Origin: Butyriboletus loyo
Lineage: Eukaryota; Basidiomycota; Agaricomycetes; Boletales; Boletaceae
Direction of reading: 5' to 3'
DNA length: 64,000 nt
NCBI GenBank assembly: GCA_038093515.1
Contig: JBBPSI010000048.1
Location: 1-64,000, forward strand
Made by a program: the position numbers and the translations under genes. The first letter of the stretch is position 1; each line of letters opens with the position of its first letter. Of this stretch, positions 24,001 to 34,473 are shown piece after piece. The notes below the pieces were generated by a model that was not told the DNA's origin, searched no databases, and saw only the letters and a list, made by a program, of their open reading frames with translations.

Positions 24001-24234
24001 TGCGATGTTCTTGTACTGCATGAGGCCCTCCTTGGCGGTTCTGCCCTTGCGCATATCGACGCAGAGCTCGACGAAGCGGATGAGGATGGGCTCGAGCGCG
24101 GGGAGGGGCGTCGAGCGGAAGCGCTTCGAGGTGAGCATTTCTGTGAGGGATTGGAGTGCAGCATGAGTCTGTCCGACCGAGACGAGACCTTCTGCCTGCT
24201 TCAAAATCGCCTCCGGTTTCGTGAACGGCGCCAT
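21018..24234 (-). CDS. TIF32: Translation initiation factor eIF3 subunit a
   Basis: Five exons on the minus strand: 23707-24234, 23086-23655, 22180-23037, 21604-22099 and 21018-21553, giving 995 aa. It is the largest scaffold subunit of eIF3, which binds the 40S ribosome in the cytoplasm. The start [18 protein letters not shown] is diagnostic. TPR/PCI-like helices fill the first about 500 residues ([20 protein letters not shown] lies in the PCI region). A long, highly charged coiled coil with KEKE/EERARL runs occupies about residues 530-870, and a Pro/Ala-rich tail ends in [16 protein letters not shown]. The intron at 23038-23085 is 48 bp and contains no stop, so a naive model reads through it. 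The first codon lies only 85 bp from the stop of SHP1. Confidence 0.93.
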
Positions 24235-24319
24235 GGCGGATTCCAAGTGAAAAAATTCAGAATCCAAATTACAAAGTTTACACCCTCATCACTCGTGCGA
24301 ATTCATTCCCTTTCCGAGA

Positions 24320-25802
24320 TTACACCCATCGCTGCACCACCACGCTGTTCGCCAGCCCCGCTCCCCTAATCGTCTCCCCATCGTTCTCCAGCGTCCGGTT
24401 CGGAAACGTCGTCCCAATCGTGTATGCTCGCGCTGCGTTCTCGGGCCGCGACCTGTTCGTAGCATCAGTAGTCGGCCGTTCACCCCACAATCAGACCACG
24501 TACGCATTAATAAAGTTGCGAATGTCCCCAACCGTGTGTGTGTGATTCATTCGGCACGGCATCCTGCAACGAATGAGATCACCCACCCCGTCAATATCAC
24601 GCCAGAGACTTACCTCGTCCCGTCCGCCAACCGGATCTGCAATGTCGTCGTCGGCTGCGTCTGGTCGACCTCGAACAGCGTCGTCACGCTCGTTCGCTCC
24701 GCCTGACTCGGCGGCGTGCTCGATGCAGTGGGGAACGACCCCGGCATGCTCGTCACAACTGGCACAGGCGACCCAAGCCGGTTCCCAGCTCCACCAAACG
24801 GCTGACTCTCGGCCACATAGTCCTCGTTCGTCCGCTTCGAGACGATTACTTCCACCGGCTGTCCCGGTCTCACGTTCAAGACCGACACCGGCGCACGACT
24901 ACAAAACCGTGAGTGTATGCATGCCAACGAGCGTGCATCATACCCCGTGTTGATCTCTGCGAGCAATCGCTCGTTTTCGGGATCCACGTAGCTGTAAAAC
25001 TCGCCCCCTTCGATACTAAACCCGTTCCGCCAAAAGGTAATATTTCGCTGAGCAACTTCTTCTTCCTCGTTGACTGCGAGGTGTGCATACATGTGAGTGA
25101 GTTGCACGAGTGTAATCACGCGATGATCACCTTGGTGCGCACTGGGATCGGGGACGAACGTGCTGTCGACGTCGTCGCTCCCCAGCGTATGTCCGCCACC
25201 CCTGAAAGTGGTCGATGGTTCTTGGACTGCATGCGGCTCAGACACACGCGCAGCAGATGTCCTGTCATGCTAAATCAGCCCTTGCCTGTATGTACTGCCA
25301 TCGCACACGACGCACTCGGCAGCACGTCGCAGGATATCTTGAACCAGCCTTCCACCTGGCACGTTTCCACGCGCATTCGGATTCTGTACAGAGATACCAC
25401 TGATCAAAAGGTCTCGACGTCGGTAAAAAGTGATATAGGCACGTATATGCGTACCTCCGCTCTCCGCCCGCGAACCAGCTTTCGCCTTCGCGCGGCGGAC
25501 CTTCGTCGTCGTCGTCGTCGTCGTCATCATGAGCGATCGGGGGACGGGGCGGGCCTGCATTTGAGGAGGCGAGTGAAGCCAATGTTGCAAAGCGTCCTGA
25601 GCTGTACATAGTTGTCAGTGCAGCTACAATAGATGACGAGGTCGAGGCTGACATACTTGGACGAGCTGGGGCGGGAACCAAGGCCGTTGTCCCAGTCGCC
25701 GATGCGGCCGATGCGTGGTGAAGAGGAACTTCCCCATGTCGACGGGGGTGGGTCTTCAGCTGGCCCACCGCCGAGCGTGTTTCCGCGACCGTTGCCTGAC
25801 AT
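24320..25802 (-). CDS. SHP1: Cdc48/p97 cofactor Shp1 (p47), SEP + UBX; UBA absent; apparent frameshift
   Basis: Eight exons on the minus strand: 25657-25802, 25455-25601, 25316-25399, 25131-25261, 24944-25073, 24614-24898, 24504-24561 and 24320-24452. Recognised parts are an acidic run followed by SWFAGGERSGISVQ, FRGGGHTLGSD, the SEP domain (ITFWRNGFSIEGGEFYSYVD, APVSVLNVRPGQPVEVIV) and a C-terminal UBX domain (TTLQIRLADGTR, VGDIRNFINA, ARAYTIGTTFPNRTL). The protein recruits Cdc48 to ubiquitinated or membrane substrates. Two oddities stand out. The N-terminal UBA domain normal for p47 is not found up to the divergent neighbour. Exon 7 also cannot stay in frame: around the CA repeat at 24530-24538 the UBX frame needs two more bases. 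With them the product would be 371 aa. Confidence 0.8.
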
Positions 25803-26077
25803 TGCGAGACTGGTCAAGCCTACGCAAGTGGATATTTCGGTTGTGTCCGAGGCGAGTACAGCCACAGGCTTGCGCCACAAACATGTCGAGCAAGCCGAAT
25901 ACGGCAATAGTTGACTAAGCCACACCTCACCAATCGTACCCCTGATATATCGGAGAAGTGCTACAGGGGAATAATAATTGAACTTGATTCCTCCCTCCAT
26001 CTCAATACACTGCAACGATTCGGTTTCAACTTTGAACAATTTATCCCGTCACGTACAAGTATACCACTCACTCGAGG
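25803..26077. promoter_or_regulatory. Divergent promoter region, SHP1 / F-box gene
   Basis: 275 bp between two start codons on opposite strands. Searched on the minus strand for a missing UBA-coding exon of SHP1; none is visible. No named element recognised. Confidence 0.35.
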
Positions 26078-27677
26078 ATGACGACCACGGGGCAGCGCGT
26101 CGACGAACAGACTGCCTGGGTGATGCCGACCCCGATGTCACCCCGCACTACGCTCGGGTCAATTTCGCGCCTGCCAATGGATATCCTTGTTCACATACAT
26201 ATTCCTCTATGGCGCTCGCAGGGACTTCCACGAATGCTGGGTCAACGTGTCGTATGTGTGCAGCCGCTGGCGTGACGCCGCATTAAGCTGTCCGACTCTC
26301 TGGAGTTCTTTGTTTGCAGTGTCCCCTCACCAGACCGACATGTTCCTCATCCGATCCAAAAATGTACCCTTGTGGGTGCGCGTCTACTTCACTCACGAAA
26401 ACATAAAGATGGCGTTGGAGTTTATGGAACAGGTCGCTCCGCATGCTGAACGGTTCGGAGAATGCCACCTCAAGTTCCATGCAAAGTCGCCGAGCTCGTG
26501 TTCCCAATACTATCCTCACGGTTTGCGCCTCTCTTACACACTCTGGCGATTATTTGCAGGCACCGATATAACCGCAGTTACGAGGACGTGGACGCGGAAG
26601 ACAACTTTGATGTAGACGACCAGGCTGAAGGCCCACACACCTTCTTCAATGGGGGCGCTCCCGCACTCCGCGAATTAGATCTCCACGGCTGTTTCATCAC
26701 GTGGTTTTCGCCCACACCCGTTGGGCTGACGGTCATCCGGCTGCACTACCTGCACTACTCCCTTCCAGAGCTCAGGGTGATGCTCAGCCGCGTGCCGGAC
26801 CTTGTAAAGCTTCACCTTGAATATGCGATTCGCGTTAGTCGCAATGACCTAGTCCGTCTGGAAGCCGAGAAGATACATTTACCCCGACTTGCTTACCTCC
26901 TGATCGCGGCACCCTTCTCCAGGGTCGTTCGGTTTCTGTCGTGCATTGATATTCCAGTGACGACGCGGGTCAGGTCATCTTGAAGACCACTCTGACGAGA
27001 ACGATTACGCATCATTCTATGCGTCCAGAGGTTCGGCAATTCCGAGAATGAGGCAACTTCCGTCGCACCCATTCGGACAATCGTCATGGACCACTCGCCG
27101 CTATATACATCCACCATTCTCAGCAACTCCGAACATAGGTGTAATTGCATCAAGCCCGAGTGCAGCGAGGCGCTCTTCGATGAATGCGATTGCGATGAGC
27201 CGCTCAAAGTATACATAGACATCCTAGTCTACGCCGAGTGTTGTGACGACTTGGTCATCGGTATCTGCCGTGGCATGCCGCTGGCATGTTTGAAAATTCT
27301 TACTCGCTTTCCGTCGGCAATCCGTCTGGCATCTCCAAGAGTTACGGTACATAAAATTACGCCGTGACAACATATCACAACTCGTTGTGTTGCTTTTACG
27401 CTCACTTCGCCGTCTCCCGGAGAATGCGGATAAGCCCACGGATCAGCCTGAGTGTATCGGCCAGGTATTCGTGCCATCGCTAGAGGAGATATGTCTCGAT
27501 GACGTTTTGGTTCATCGGAGGAGTCGATGTTTCGGCAATCCGAGCATGCACGAAAGCGATGCGATGCTTTTCCGCGATGCGCTTGCGCATCGTCGAGCGG
27601 CGGGTCATGAGCTCGAACGACTCTTTATCAGCGGGCGTGTCTCGTTTAGCCACAACGAGGTGATATGCCTGGGATAA
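26078..27677 (+). CDS. F-box protein, probably frameshifted
   Basis: The order of parts is that of the large Agaricomycete F-box families. An F-box near the N-terminus (ISRLPMDI, then IFLYGARRDFHECWVNVSYV and CSRWRDAALSCPTLW) is followed by an irregular leucine-rich region (ALRELDLHGCFITW, LPELRVMLSRVPDLVKLHLE) and a C-terminal segment ending with SFSHNEVICLG at 27677. F-box proteins are SCF ubiquitin-ligase substrate receptors. The F-box itself is split: LPMDI is in one frame and IFLYG in the next, with one base too many near 26189-26191 and no room for an intron. At least two introns are needed further on (near 26515-26560 and near 26983-27040). The model is therefore a sketch, and the gene may be a pseudogene or carry an assembly indel. 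Confidence 0.6.
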
Positions 27678-28310
27678 GTGGTTCTGCAAGTTGAGGTGCA
27701 CAGGTTGGGAAGGCAGTTACAAGACGATGAAGAGCATTGTGAAGACTGTTCAGGAGGAAGCGGCTAAAGAATTGGGCGTATGAGCTCGTTGGATTGATGA
27801 CAGCTCCAAACGTGCCGTATATGTAAATAGAAGACGTTTTTTGGACGAGTATGGATATTGTTATGCAGTGTCCTATATGATAATACGCTAAGGCGGTAAT
27901 CGGTCCGAGGGGAAATGCTCTTACGCACATCCTGCAGGAAGCAGGGTGTGGGACTTCGTGAGCTGTCAGGTGGTCTCGGTGTCGACAGAGGGCAGCGTGA
28001 TGCCCACTAAAACCTCAAAGTTTGTCACCCAGTAGGGGGGGAAGTGGGATTGGTTCGATAGGAGTGGTTACCTTTTGTTCAAGGTTGGGTCTATGCGGAG
28101 ATTTTGCCTGTCGGCGAGCGCGTATCAATGCGGTTGAGCCAGGGGGATTCGATGGCTTGGGCTGTAGGGGAGTGATTTCGGATGACGCGCTCACAACGGA
28201 GCGGCACCCATATCAGGTACGTTGATTCAGATAGAAGGATTCGTTGGAGGCGCGTTTGCGCGTGGTGGCGCTGGTGGGCGCGGGGGGGATGTCCTGTGGC
28301 TGCGGGAGGG
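27678..28310. other. Gene-free stretch
   Basis: No supported gene. Only short ORFs without domain-like composition, and the 3' flank of the F-box gene. Confidence 0.4.
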
Positions 28311-28407
28311 CGACGGGAAACAATTGGTGGTCAGAACCAACGGGTAGCGGTCTGTAGCAGTCTGTAGCACCTAGCTACACTCAGGAACCAGCAACTGTTT
28401 TACTGAT
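28311..28407 (+). mobile_element. 97-bp MITE, copy 1 (5' end degraded)
   Basis: This matches the elements at 33991-34087 and 47096-47192. The shared core is GGTGGTCAGAACCAACGG, then a variable CTGTAGCA/CTCGGCTAC block, then AACCAGCAACTGTTTTACTG at the 3' end. The 3' terminal inverted repeat (CAACTGTTTTACTGAT) is intact. The 5' terminal repeat is eroded (GACGGGAAACAATTG against the expected ATCAGTGAAACGGTTG). No coding capacity. Confidence 0.8.
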
Positions 28408-28963
28408 GGCACAGCCAAGGAGGAGGCCGATGGATTGGGCTTTCCATTCTCCGAAATCAGGAGGCCAGATTCGTCGTACTAGGTTCTATATGATTGTGGA
28501 TTCAAGGCTTTGGCAATGGATCAGTATGTTTGCAGTGGGAACCTTCTGCTCGGGATTGGTAGTTGGGGATGTGAGTCCTACTCGGAGGGTTTGGCTCAGT
28601 GAGGGAGAATTGAACGCCGAAGAAGGGAGTGTGGTGTATGAGCTGTTTGAGAGTACATACTGGGATCTGTATGTCTGTAAATTTCGTCCGACTGTGCTCA
28701 TCTTGTCCATCGATCTGCGTCCGTACATTGACTCCTTTGACCATATAGTGAAGCGGTTTTCGTTCTCCGCAGATTCGTCAACGCGTCTGGCGTCTGTCTC
28801 TTATCCTTCTCGTACCCATCTCTATGTATGTAGTTTCGGCATTACTTTGACCAATGTCGTGGATAGGAAGCACGAATTCATTCTTGGTATTATCTGGAGG
28901 GCTCTGTTTTGGACGGCTTTATGGGACCACCTTTTCCTGCTGAATACATCCATAAGCCACTAG
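28406..28963 (+). CDS. Hypothetical ORF, 185 aa
   Basis: An uninterrupted frame with no recognised domain, some hydrophobic stretches and no second copy to compare. Its ATG lies in the last bases of the MITE copy 1, so the N-terminus would have been supplied by the element. It may be a chance ORF; I list it because it is the longest in a 2.4-kb gap. Confidence 0.2.
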   Translation: MAQPRRRPMDWAFHSPKSGGQIRRTRFYMIVDSRLWQWISMFAVGTFCSGLVVGDVSPTRRVWLSEGELNAEEGSVVYELFESTYWDLYVCKFRPTVLILSIDLRPYIDSFDHIVKRFSFSADSSTRLASVSYPSRTHLYVCSFGITLTNVVDRKHEFILGIIWRALFWTALWDHLFLLNTSISH

Positions 28964-30099
28964 GTTGGTGATATAGAAACAACATGGGTCTTTAACGCAA
29001 CTGAATCGATCTGTCGTGGAATATCACACGACTCTCGTAGGTTTTCTTGGCTTGTGTTTTGGATGAGCTACTTACGTCGCTTTGAGAAAAAGCGCGCCAT
29101 CGCGATGTCCGTCAGAGGGGAGGCCATTTCGTTAAATGGATCTCGGTTTCGCCAACAGCAATGATCCTGTAATGTGGCTGATGGGATTCCGTGTCGTCGT
29201 CGTCCTCATCGCGCGCGATCGAGGGGCGGCCCGAACCTGCGTTCGAAGAGGGAAGGGAACGTCGTTGCCGGGCAGTGGTCAAGCTCAAGCTCGTCCGAGG
29301 AGGGTACAGCCACGGTCACTCTAGGCGTTTGCGCCATCGACATACTCTCGAGTCCTATCCTCCCTGTTTCTCGATTCATCCTCGAGTTCTAACAGAGTCG
29401 AATGTGCTGCCTTGAACAGCATTTCAGCCAGCGCATCCTCTAGGCACGAGCCCGTTCTCGAGGGTAGTATGTATACCTCACCCTGGCGACAACGCCGCAG
29501 CCTTCCAGGTACAGTTCCGTCGGTTCAGGCCCAAGTGCTACACCTGCCAAGGTAAGCGCCTTCCCTGATGTACTCCCAATGCCTCCTCCCGACAACGAAG
29601 ATGTGCCGGCAAGAAAACGGTGCTTCTCCATCACCCTACCAACTGCCAGATAACGTACGCGTACACATCTCCGTCCATTCCGCCCTCACAGATTAATCGC
29701 TCTGAGATACTAGACTCACACGGCCCCTCCGTGCTTTCTCACTTGGCTGATATGCTGTCGCGTTAGATTGCCGCCCGTGAGGAGTCTATTGCTTCAAGCG
29801 CCTCGGAGGATGGGCCCAACGGCGCGGGGTGAGAGAATGGCTATATCCGCCTAGAGGGGGGCTACCCTCTAAACTTTCCTCCGTCCACCACGCACTCGAA
29901 AAAAGAAAAGAAAGGGAATCCAAGACGCCGCTCTCGAGGGGCTGGTGCGGTACTGTATCGTACCACCAACCCGCCGAGCATATAAAATGGCGTCTGCTCG
30001 CCTTCCAATCCCCCCCATCAGAATCGCAGCGTCTTCTGTTGTTCTCCTCTTCCTCTTCCTCTGCAAGTGCCTTCCTACCAACATCCACTGATCATCGTC
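28964..30099. other. Intergenic region upstream of the hydrophobin
   Basis: I see no gene. The last about 120 bp form a classical core promoter for the hydrophobin: a TATA box at 29981 and, just before the ATG, a CT-rich tract at about 30030-30066. Confidence 0.45.
29981..29988 (+). promoter_or_regulatory. TATA box of the hydrophobin gene
   Basis: TATAAAAT lies 119 bp upstream of the hydrophobin ATG, with a pyrimidine-rich tract between them. This layout is typical of strongly expressed fungal structural genes. No other gene in this window has so clear a TATA box. Confidence 0.65.
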
Positions 30100-30630
30100 A
30101 TGTTCGTCCGTGCATTCACCCTCGTCCTTGCCATCGCTGCCAGCGTCATCGCCGCCCCCACCGGTGACACCACCACCAACAACCAGTGCAACACCGCAAA
30201 CATGTATTGCTGCAACAGCGGGACCTCCGTACGTCATCCATCCCTTTTTCCCTTTTCCCGTCGCAACGCCCGAGCCTCTCTGACACGCACTCGATGTCTT
30301 GACGCTTCGTGTCCGACAGCCGGAAAGCCTTGCCAACAGTCTCACCGCTGGCCTGCTTGGTCTCGGAAGCGTCCTCGGCAGCGTTAACTTGGGCTGTGAC
30401 CCCATCACCGCCATCGGAACTGGCGCTGGTGCGACTTGCCAGCAGCAGCCCGTCTGCTGCTCCAACAACAACGTGGTACGTGCTTTTTCCTCAGCGAAAT
30501 CGTGATATCTCTCGATGCGGTATTGGGAAATGGCATGTCTGACAACGTGACGCCGTGTGCGTGCTTTTCCCCCCCCTTCTAGAACGGCGTCGTCAACGTC
30601 GTCTGCAGTCCTATCGACGTGAACGCGTGA
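30100..30630 (+). CDS. Class I hydrophobin
   Basis: Three exons: 30100-30228, 30320-30475 and 30583-30630, giving 110 aa. An N-terminal signal peptide (MFVRAFTLVLAIAASVIAAP) directs secretion. Eight cysteines appear in the hydrophobin order C-CC-C-C-CC-C (QC, MYCCNSG, NLGC, TCQQQPVCCSNNN, VVC), forming four disulfides. Wide spacing between the first CC pair and the third Cys marks class I, whose members assemble into amphipathic rodlet layers on hyphae and fruit bodies. The product is short and free of extra domains, and intron positions in the Cys framework are typical for basidiomycetes. A TATA box upstream suggests strong regulated expression. Identity is secure; stage of expression cannot be read from sequence. 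Confidence 0.95.
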
Positions 30631-31261
30631 AAGCGGAAGTGCTCCCCCGCGTTGGACGTCATATATCTCAAGATCTCAAATTCGGACTTTTTTTTTTTTT
30701 TTTGTTATTGTCGTATGTGCGCGTGTGGTGGTGGTTTTTGAACGGGCGAGAAAAGAAAAACAGAGAAAAGAAAGAGAATGTATCTAGATTATGGACGTTT
30801 TGACACCGTGTCGTTTTTTTTCGATATTGGTTGCTGATGTAGAGCCAGCCTCCAAAGATGACTTTTTGCACCATTCAAGTACGACCGCACCGAGCGTGAC
30901 CATGAGGGATCAGATTAGCGCTTCACCGGGGGACGGTCTCTGAATGAAAAGTCAAACATACCGAAAGCGCGGCCATCGAGCCAACTTTAGGTTTTGTTCA
31001 TCCCATCCAACAGGAAGTAATAACAGATACGATATTATTTCTTCTACTTGGCAGAGCTCTACGTATAGGTATAACAATGACAGACAAAATGCGAGCATCG
31101 GTAACATACGACGACAATTATGACAGACGAAAAAAAAATCGAGCACGCGAGGGATTTTCGTCAGATGGGCTGCCCTGGCTGACGAGAGGTCTCCATCCGA
31201 CGTGCCAACACCGAGGCGCGCGAACGGTGAGACGACTCTTCGACGGACCTAGCCACCGCTA
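30631..31261. other. Convergent 3' region, hydrophobin / zinc-binding gene
   Basis: Between two convergent stop codons. It contains a T16 run at 30688-30703 and other homopolymer-rich 3' UTR-like sequence. No supported gene. Confidence 0.4.
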
Positions 31262-32272
31262 CTACACGAGTGCAAAACATTCGACGCACAACTTTCCATC
31301 ACTACAACCCGCCAGGAGGGACGACCGATCAGCACGCAACGTCCACGGAAGAAAAAAGGGAGGAGGAACAAAAAAAAAAGAGCGCAGAAACTCACTTGGA
31401 CACGCTCTCGACACAGCACGCACGACACACGACACGTCCACAGCCAAAGACGACGATGGATTCGGTCCCGTCGGTGTTGCTACGGACACTGACGCCAACA
31501 CCACCGTGCGTCGACATGGACAGGACATCACGGTGATTGTGATGATCGCGCCCCGCGCTGCTGCCATCGGTATAGCCATCGAGAACACCATCGCCATCGA
31601 CGTCTTCTTTATCGATCAGTGCTTTCTTGCGTTTGGTGGGGGGCGGGGATAGAGCAACGGACGGATCGCAGTTCATTGCGACGTAGCTGAGACCGAGGGT
31701 TGTACGCTTGGGCGAGAACGAGACGGGCGTCGGGACGTGGGTGGAGGGGGATGGCGAGCGTGTGAGGGCGGGGGTGGGCGGTACAGACGAGGGACAAGTA
31801 TAAGATGTACATGTACGAGCGCAGATGGCGCACATTGGCGCAGAGCATCTGTACATTACATGCCAACGGCGTGTCAGCACGCTGCATGCGCAAAGGAATA
31901 TTTAATATGGGGGGCATGAACGAACGAATGGGTGGATGCAGTGTGTACGTCTTGGCTAGAGGTGGCACCCGATGCGTGGGGCGCGCGAGAGGAGAGAAGG
32001 GAGGGAGAGAAGGCGACGTACCTTGAACATGTAGAAGGACCTGCCACACCGGGCCGGATCACCGTTGACAGTGCGCGGTGGCATGTCGAGCACGAGAGCT
32101 TGGCACACAGGGACGACGGGGCGTTCAGCGTTAGAGCGACATTAGAGTTGTCCGTCAACGCTCGACCGGCCTGACATCCTGCATCGATGGCATTGTTAAG
32201 TCTTCTCCGTTTGAACGCAGGCTTTCGGGCAGACGGTGGGGATGCATACACCAGAGGCGTCGACGTGCGCAT
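31262..32272 (-). CDS. Cys-rich, probably zinc-binding protein of unknown function
   Basis: Three exons on the minus strand: 32022-32272, 31396-31848 and 31262-31301, giving 247 aa with all phases closing. The start MRTSTPLVYASPPSARKPAF leads into a basic KRRR patch that could be a nuclear signal. Cysteine pairs are arranged in two clusters. The first is LSCSTCHRAL followed, across the first intron, by CSRCSAPMCAICARTC. The second, at the C-terminus, is GCGRVVCRACCVE followed across the last intron by LCVECF. These CxxC pairs suggest two or more zinc sites. A Pro/Ser-rich linker with SPSPST and a PPPTKRKK motif joins the clusters. I do not recognise a named family. Confidence 0.7.
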
Positions 32273-33005
32273 ATCGAGGAGGTAACTCGGGTGCGAGGGC
32301 AAACCAGCCAGTCGTGTATTCCAGCTACGTTGGCTCAAATCGTGCGGGAAAAGGGCAGGAGAAGACGCTTTGAACACCACAATCGACAACGGAGACTCGA
32401 AGGGCACAAAGAGAAGTAAAGACGAGGTAAAGTAGCGCTCTGGGCGCTGGCATGGACGCCAACTAACACCATTGATTTCTCAATCATGTGACCGCGACAC
32501 GCGTCCAACATGAGCAAGCTGAATCATCAACTGACCAGACTCAGAATCTCGAAATGACCGGGCGAGCCTTTACTACTTGTTCAACTGCGTACGATGGCCC
32601 ATATCTCTCTTCATACTAATTAATCCGCTGTGTGGTTTCTGCCTGGAGCAGGACGTAACGATGGACGGACCCAATGACTTGGGCCGCAAAACCGGTTCGA
32701 CGTTCACAAAAAAGCGTGACAGTACGACAACAAGTGCATCAAAGAGCCAGTCGGTGACACCGGTGACCTCTCAATCATGGTAAAGGTTAATCAATGTACA
32801 AAATACATCAGCGTTGTGAACTTTTTTTTCGTCGCGTTCGGAGAAGAAAAGATCCATCACTCCTTGCAGAAAGCGCTCATAGCTGGTTTATGTCGTCCTG
32901 CGAGATCCCCGTTCATATAAAATAGCGCAATAGAGCACACGGTAGCTTCGTTAGGCGTGGGGGACGTTGTCTGACTGTTGACTGTAGATTTCCTTTGGGA
33001 GTTGG
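32273..33005. other. Gene-free stretch
   Basis: Presumed promoter of the zinc-binding gene, then sequence in which I see nothing. A 68-codon ORF at 32577-32783 lacks recognisable features. Confidence 0.35.
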
Positions 33006-33603
33006 CTAGTCCCTAGCCACAACATTCAAGATGATGTTTTCACTTGACTGGCTTACTCTCGGAGCTTCGAAAACTTGAGAATAACCGCAGGATATTTTCC
33101 CCAAGACTCGACCACGTCCTGCGGGAATACCTCTGTCCAGACATGCAACAAAGAAGAAGCGCCATGCATAGAAACCGGTGACCCGTCTGCTTCTCTCGAG
33201 GAAGCCCACAAGATCTGACAGGCACATAGCATTGCACCACAAATTCTGGCAATCGTCATGACAGAGTTCCATGGCATGCGCTACCGGATCTAAAAGATGC
33301 TGGTCTGTGAATGCTGGGAACTGAGTCACAATCGTGCTCCTTAAGGATGAGAGATAGGATAAAGGCACAAAGGTGGGCTCATATGTATGGCGACATCTTG
33401 TGTGCTCCCACTTCCTGATTTCATGTGGATCGTCGGCAAGACACCAACGGTGACTAAAACACGGTATTAGTCAACATGTTTTCTATGGTTGAAGTTCGAC
33501 CAGAAACAAGGAGGGTAGACTTGGCGACGCACGCATGATCGTCATATATGAAGACTAGGACATGCAGAGACGATATCCACTTGGGAACAAGGGTTCCTTC
33601 CAT
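33006..33603 (-). CDS. Hypothetical protein, 172 aa
   Basis: Two exons on the minus strand (33533-33603 and 33006-33453) joined by a consensus GTGCGT...TTTTAG intron with matching phase. The product starts MEGTLVPKWISSLHV and runs through HRWCLADDPHEIRKWEH to VVARD. It is moderately rich in Cys, His and Trp and contains CHDDCQNLWCNAMC, which might bind metal. No family recognised. Additional upstream exons are possible between 33604 and 33990, so the N-terminus is provisional. Confidence 0.45.
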
Positions 33604-33990
33604 AGTACGACGAGACGGTAACGAGGTCGGAACCCCGAGCCTGCAGCGGTATTTTTACCGAGAAGCCCTGCTTACTTCTTCTATCTGTATCCTGTATGGA
33701 ATTGGAACTGGGTGGATCCGGCGCATACCTGCAATCAAGCCCGATGGGCGAGTGTGTGCTCAAAAATGTTCAGCGATGGTTTACTGATAATCTTGCATTC
33801 TTCCGGTGCTCGGTGGCATGCGCGCCCAACGGAAGGAGCTCGATGGAAATGGTGAGGACGCCTGATGAAAAAGCAAAGTAGGTGATCCTCCTGGCTAATC
33901 GGTATTCTCACGTCGTAGACCGCGCATTCTGGAAGCGTGAAGGAAGATGAACATGCCAAGACCGCAGGCGGCAGTCCATTGTTGCCTGGC

Positions 33991-34087
33991 ATCAGTGAGA
34001 CGGTCAGTGGTCAGAACCAGTCAGGACCAGTCAGAACCCGTCAGAACCGCTCGGCTACCACCGGGAACCAGAAACTGTTTTACTGAT
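33991..34087 (+). mobile_element. 97-bp MITE, copy 2
   Basis: Exactly the same 97-bp length as the other two copies. It starts ATCAGTGAGACGGTCAG and ends AACTGTTTTACTGAT, giving imperfect terminal inverted repeats of about 15 bp. The internal block is diverged and consists of short GTCAGAACC/GACCAGTCAG repeats. It lies in the intergenic region between the small unknown gene and MTO1. Confidence 0.8.
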
Positions 34088-34473
34088 GGGGGGAAAATCA
34101 AGACACAAAGGAACAACGAAACGTCCCTTTTCTCAAGTTCAATACCACAACACAAACCCTACGTTTTGCTGATCGTCCAGGAAAAAACATCTCATGTGTG
34201 GTTTGAAATGAAAAGGTCCCAACTTACAAGAAACATGCGAGACCGGCAGACACGGAGTAGCGTCGGTAGGAACCTCACTGTCGACAATTTTTATCGTTGA
34301 TACACTGAGAAAGTCCGGAGGCACATTGCCAAGCGAACGGACTAAACAGGGTGGCCCTTCTTCCGGGCGGTGGGCGATGTGAAAAACGTAAGGAGTTGAG
34401 CGCGTAAAATGACCAAAGTAGAGACTAGGAACCAGGAACCACTTGTACAAAATGCTGTGGTTCTTTTTGGAGA

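Noticed and set aside
29180..29300. Possible diverged fragment of the acidic SHP1 exon
   Set aside because: About 60 bases resemble 25510-25580 on the same strand, but GTC repeats and low complexity could explain it; no further collinear similarity found.
31077..31652. 191-codon plus-strand ORF
   Set aside because: Overlaps the better supported minus-strand zinc-binding gene, whose introns and cysteine pairs are consistent.
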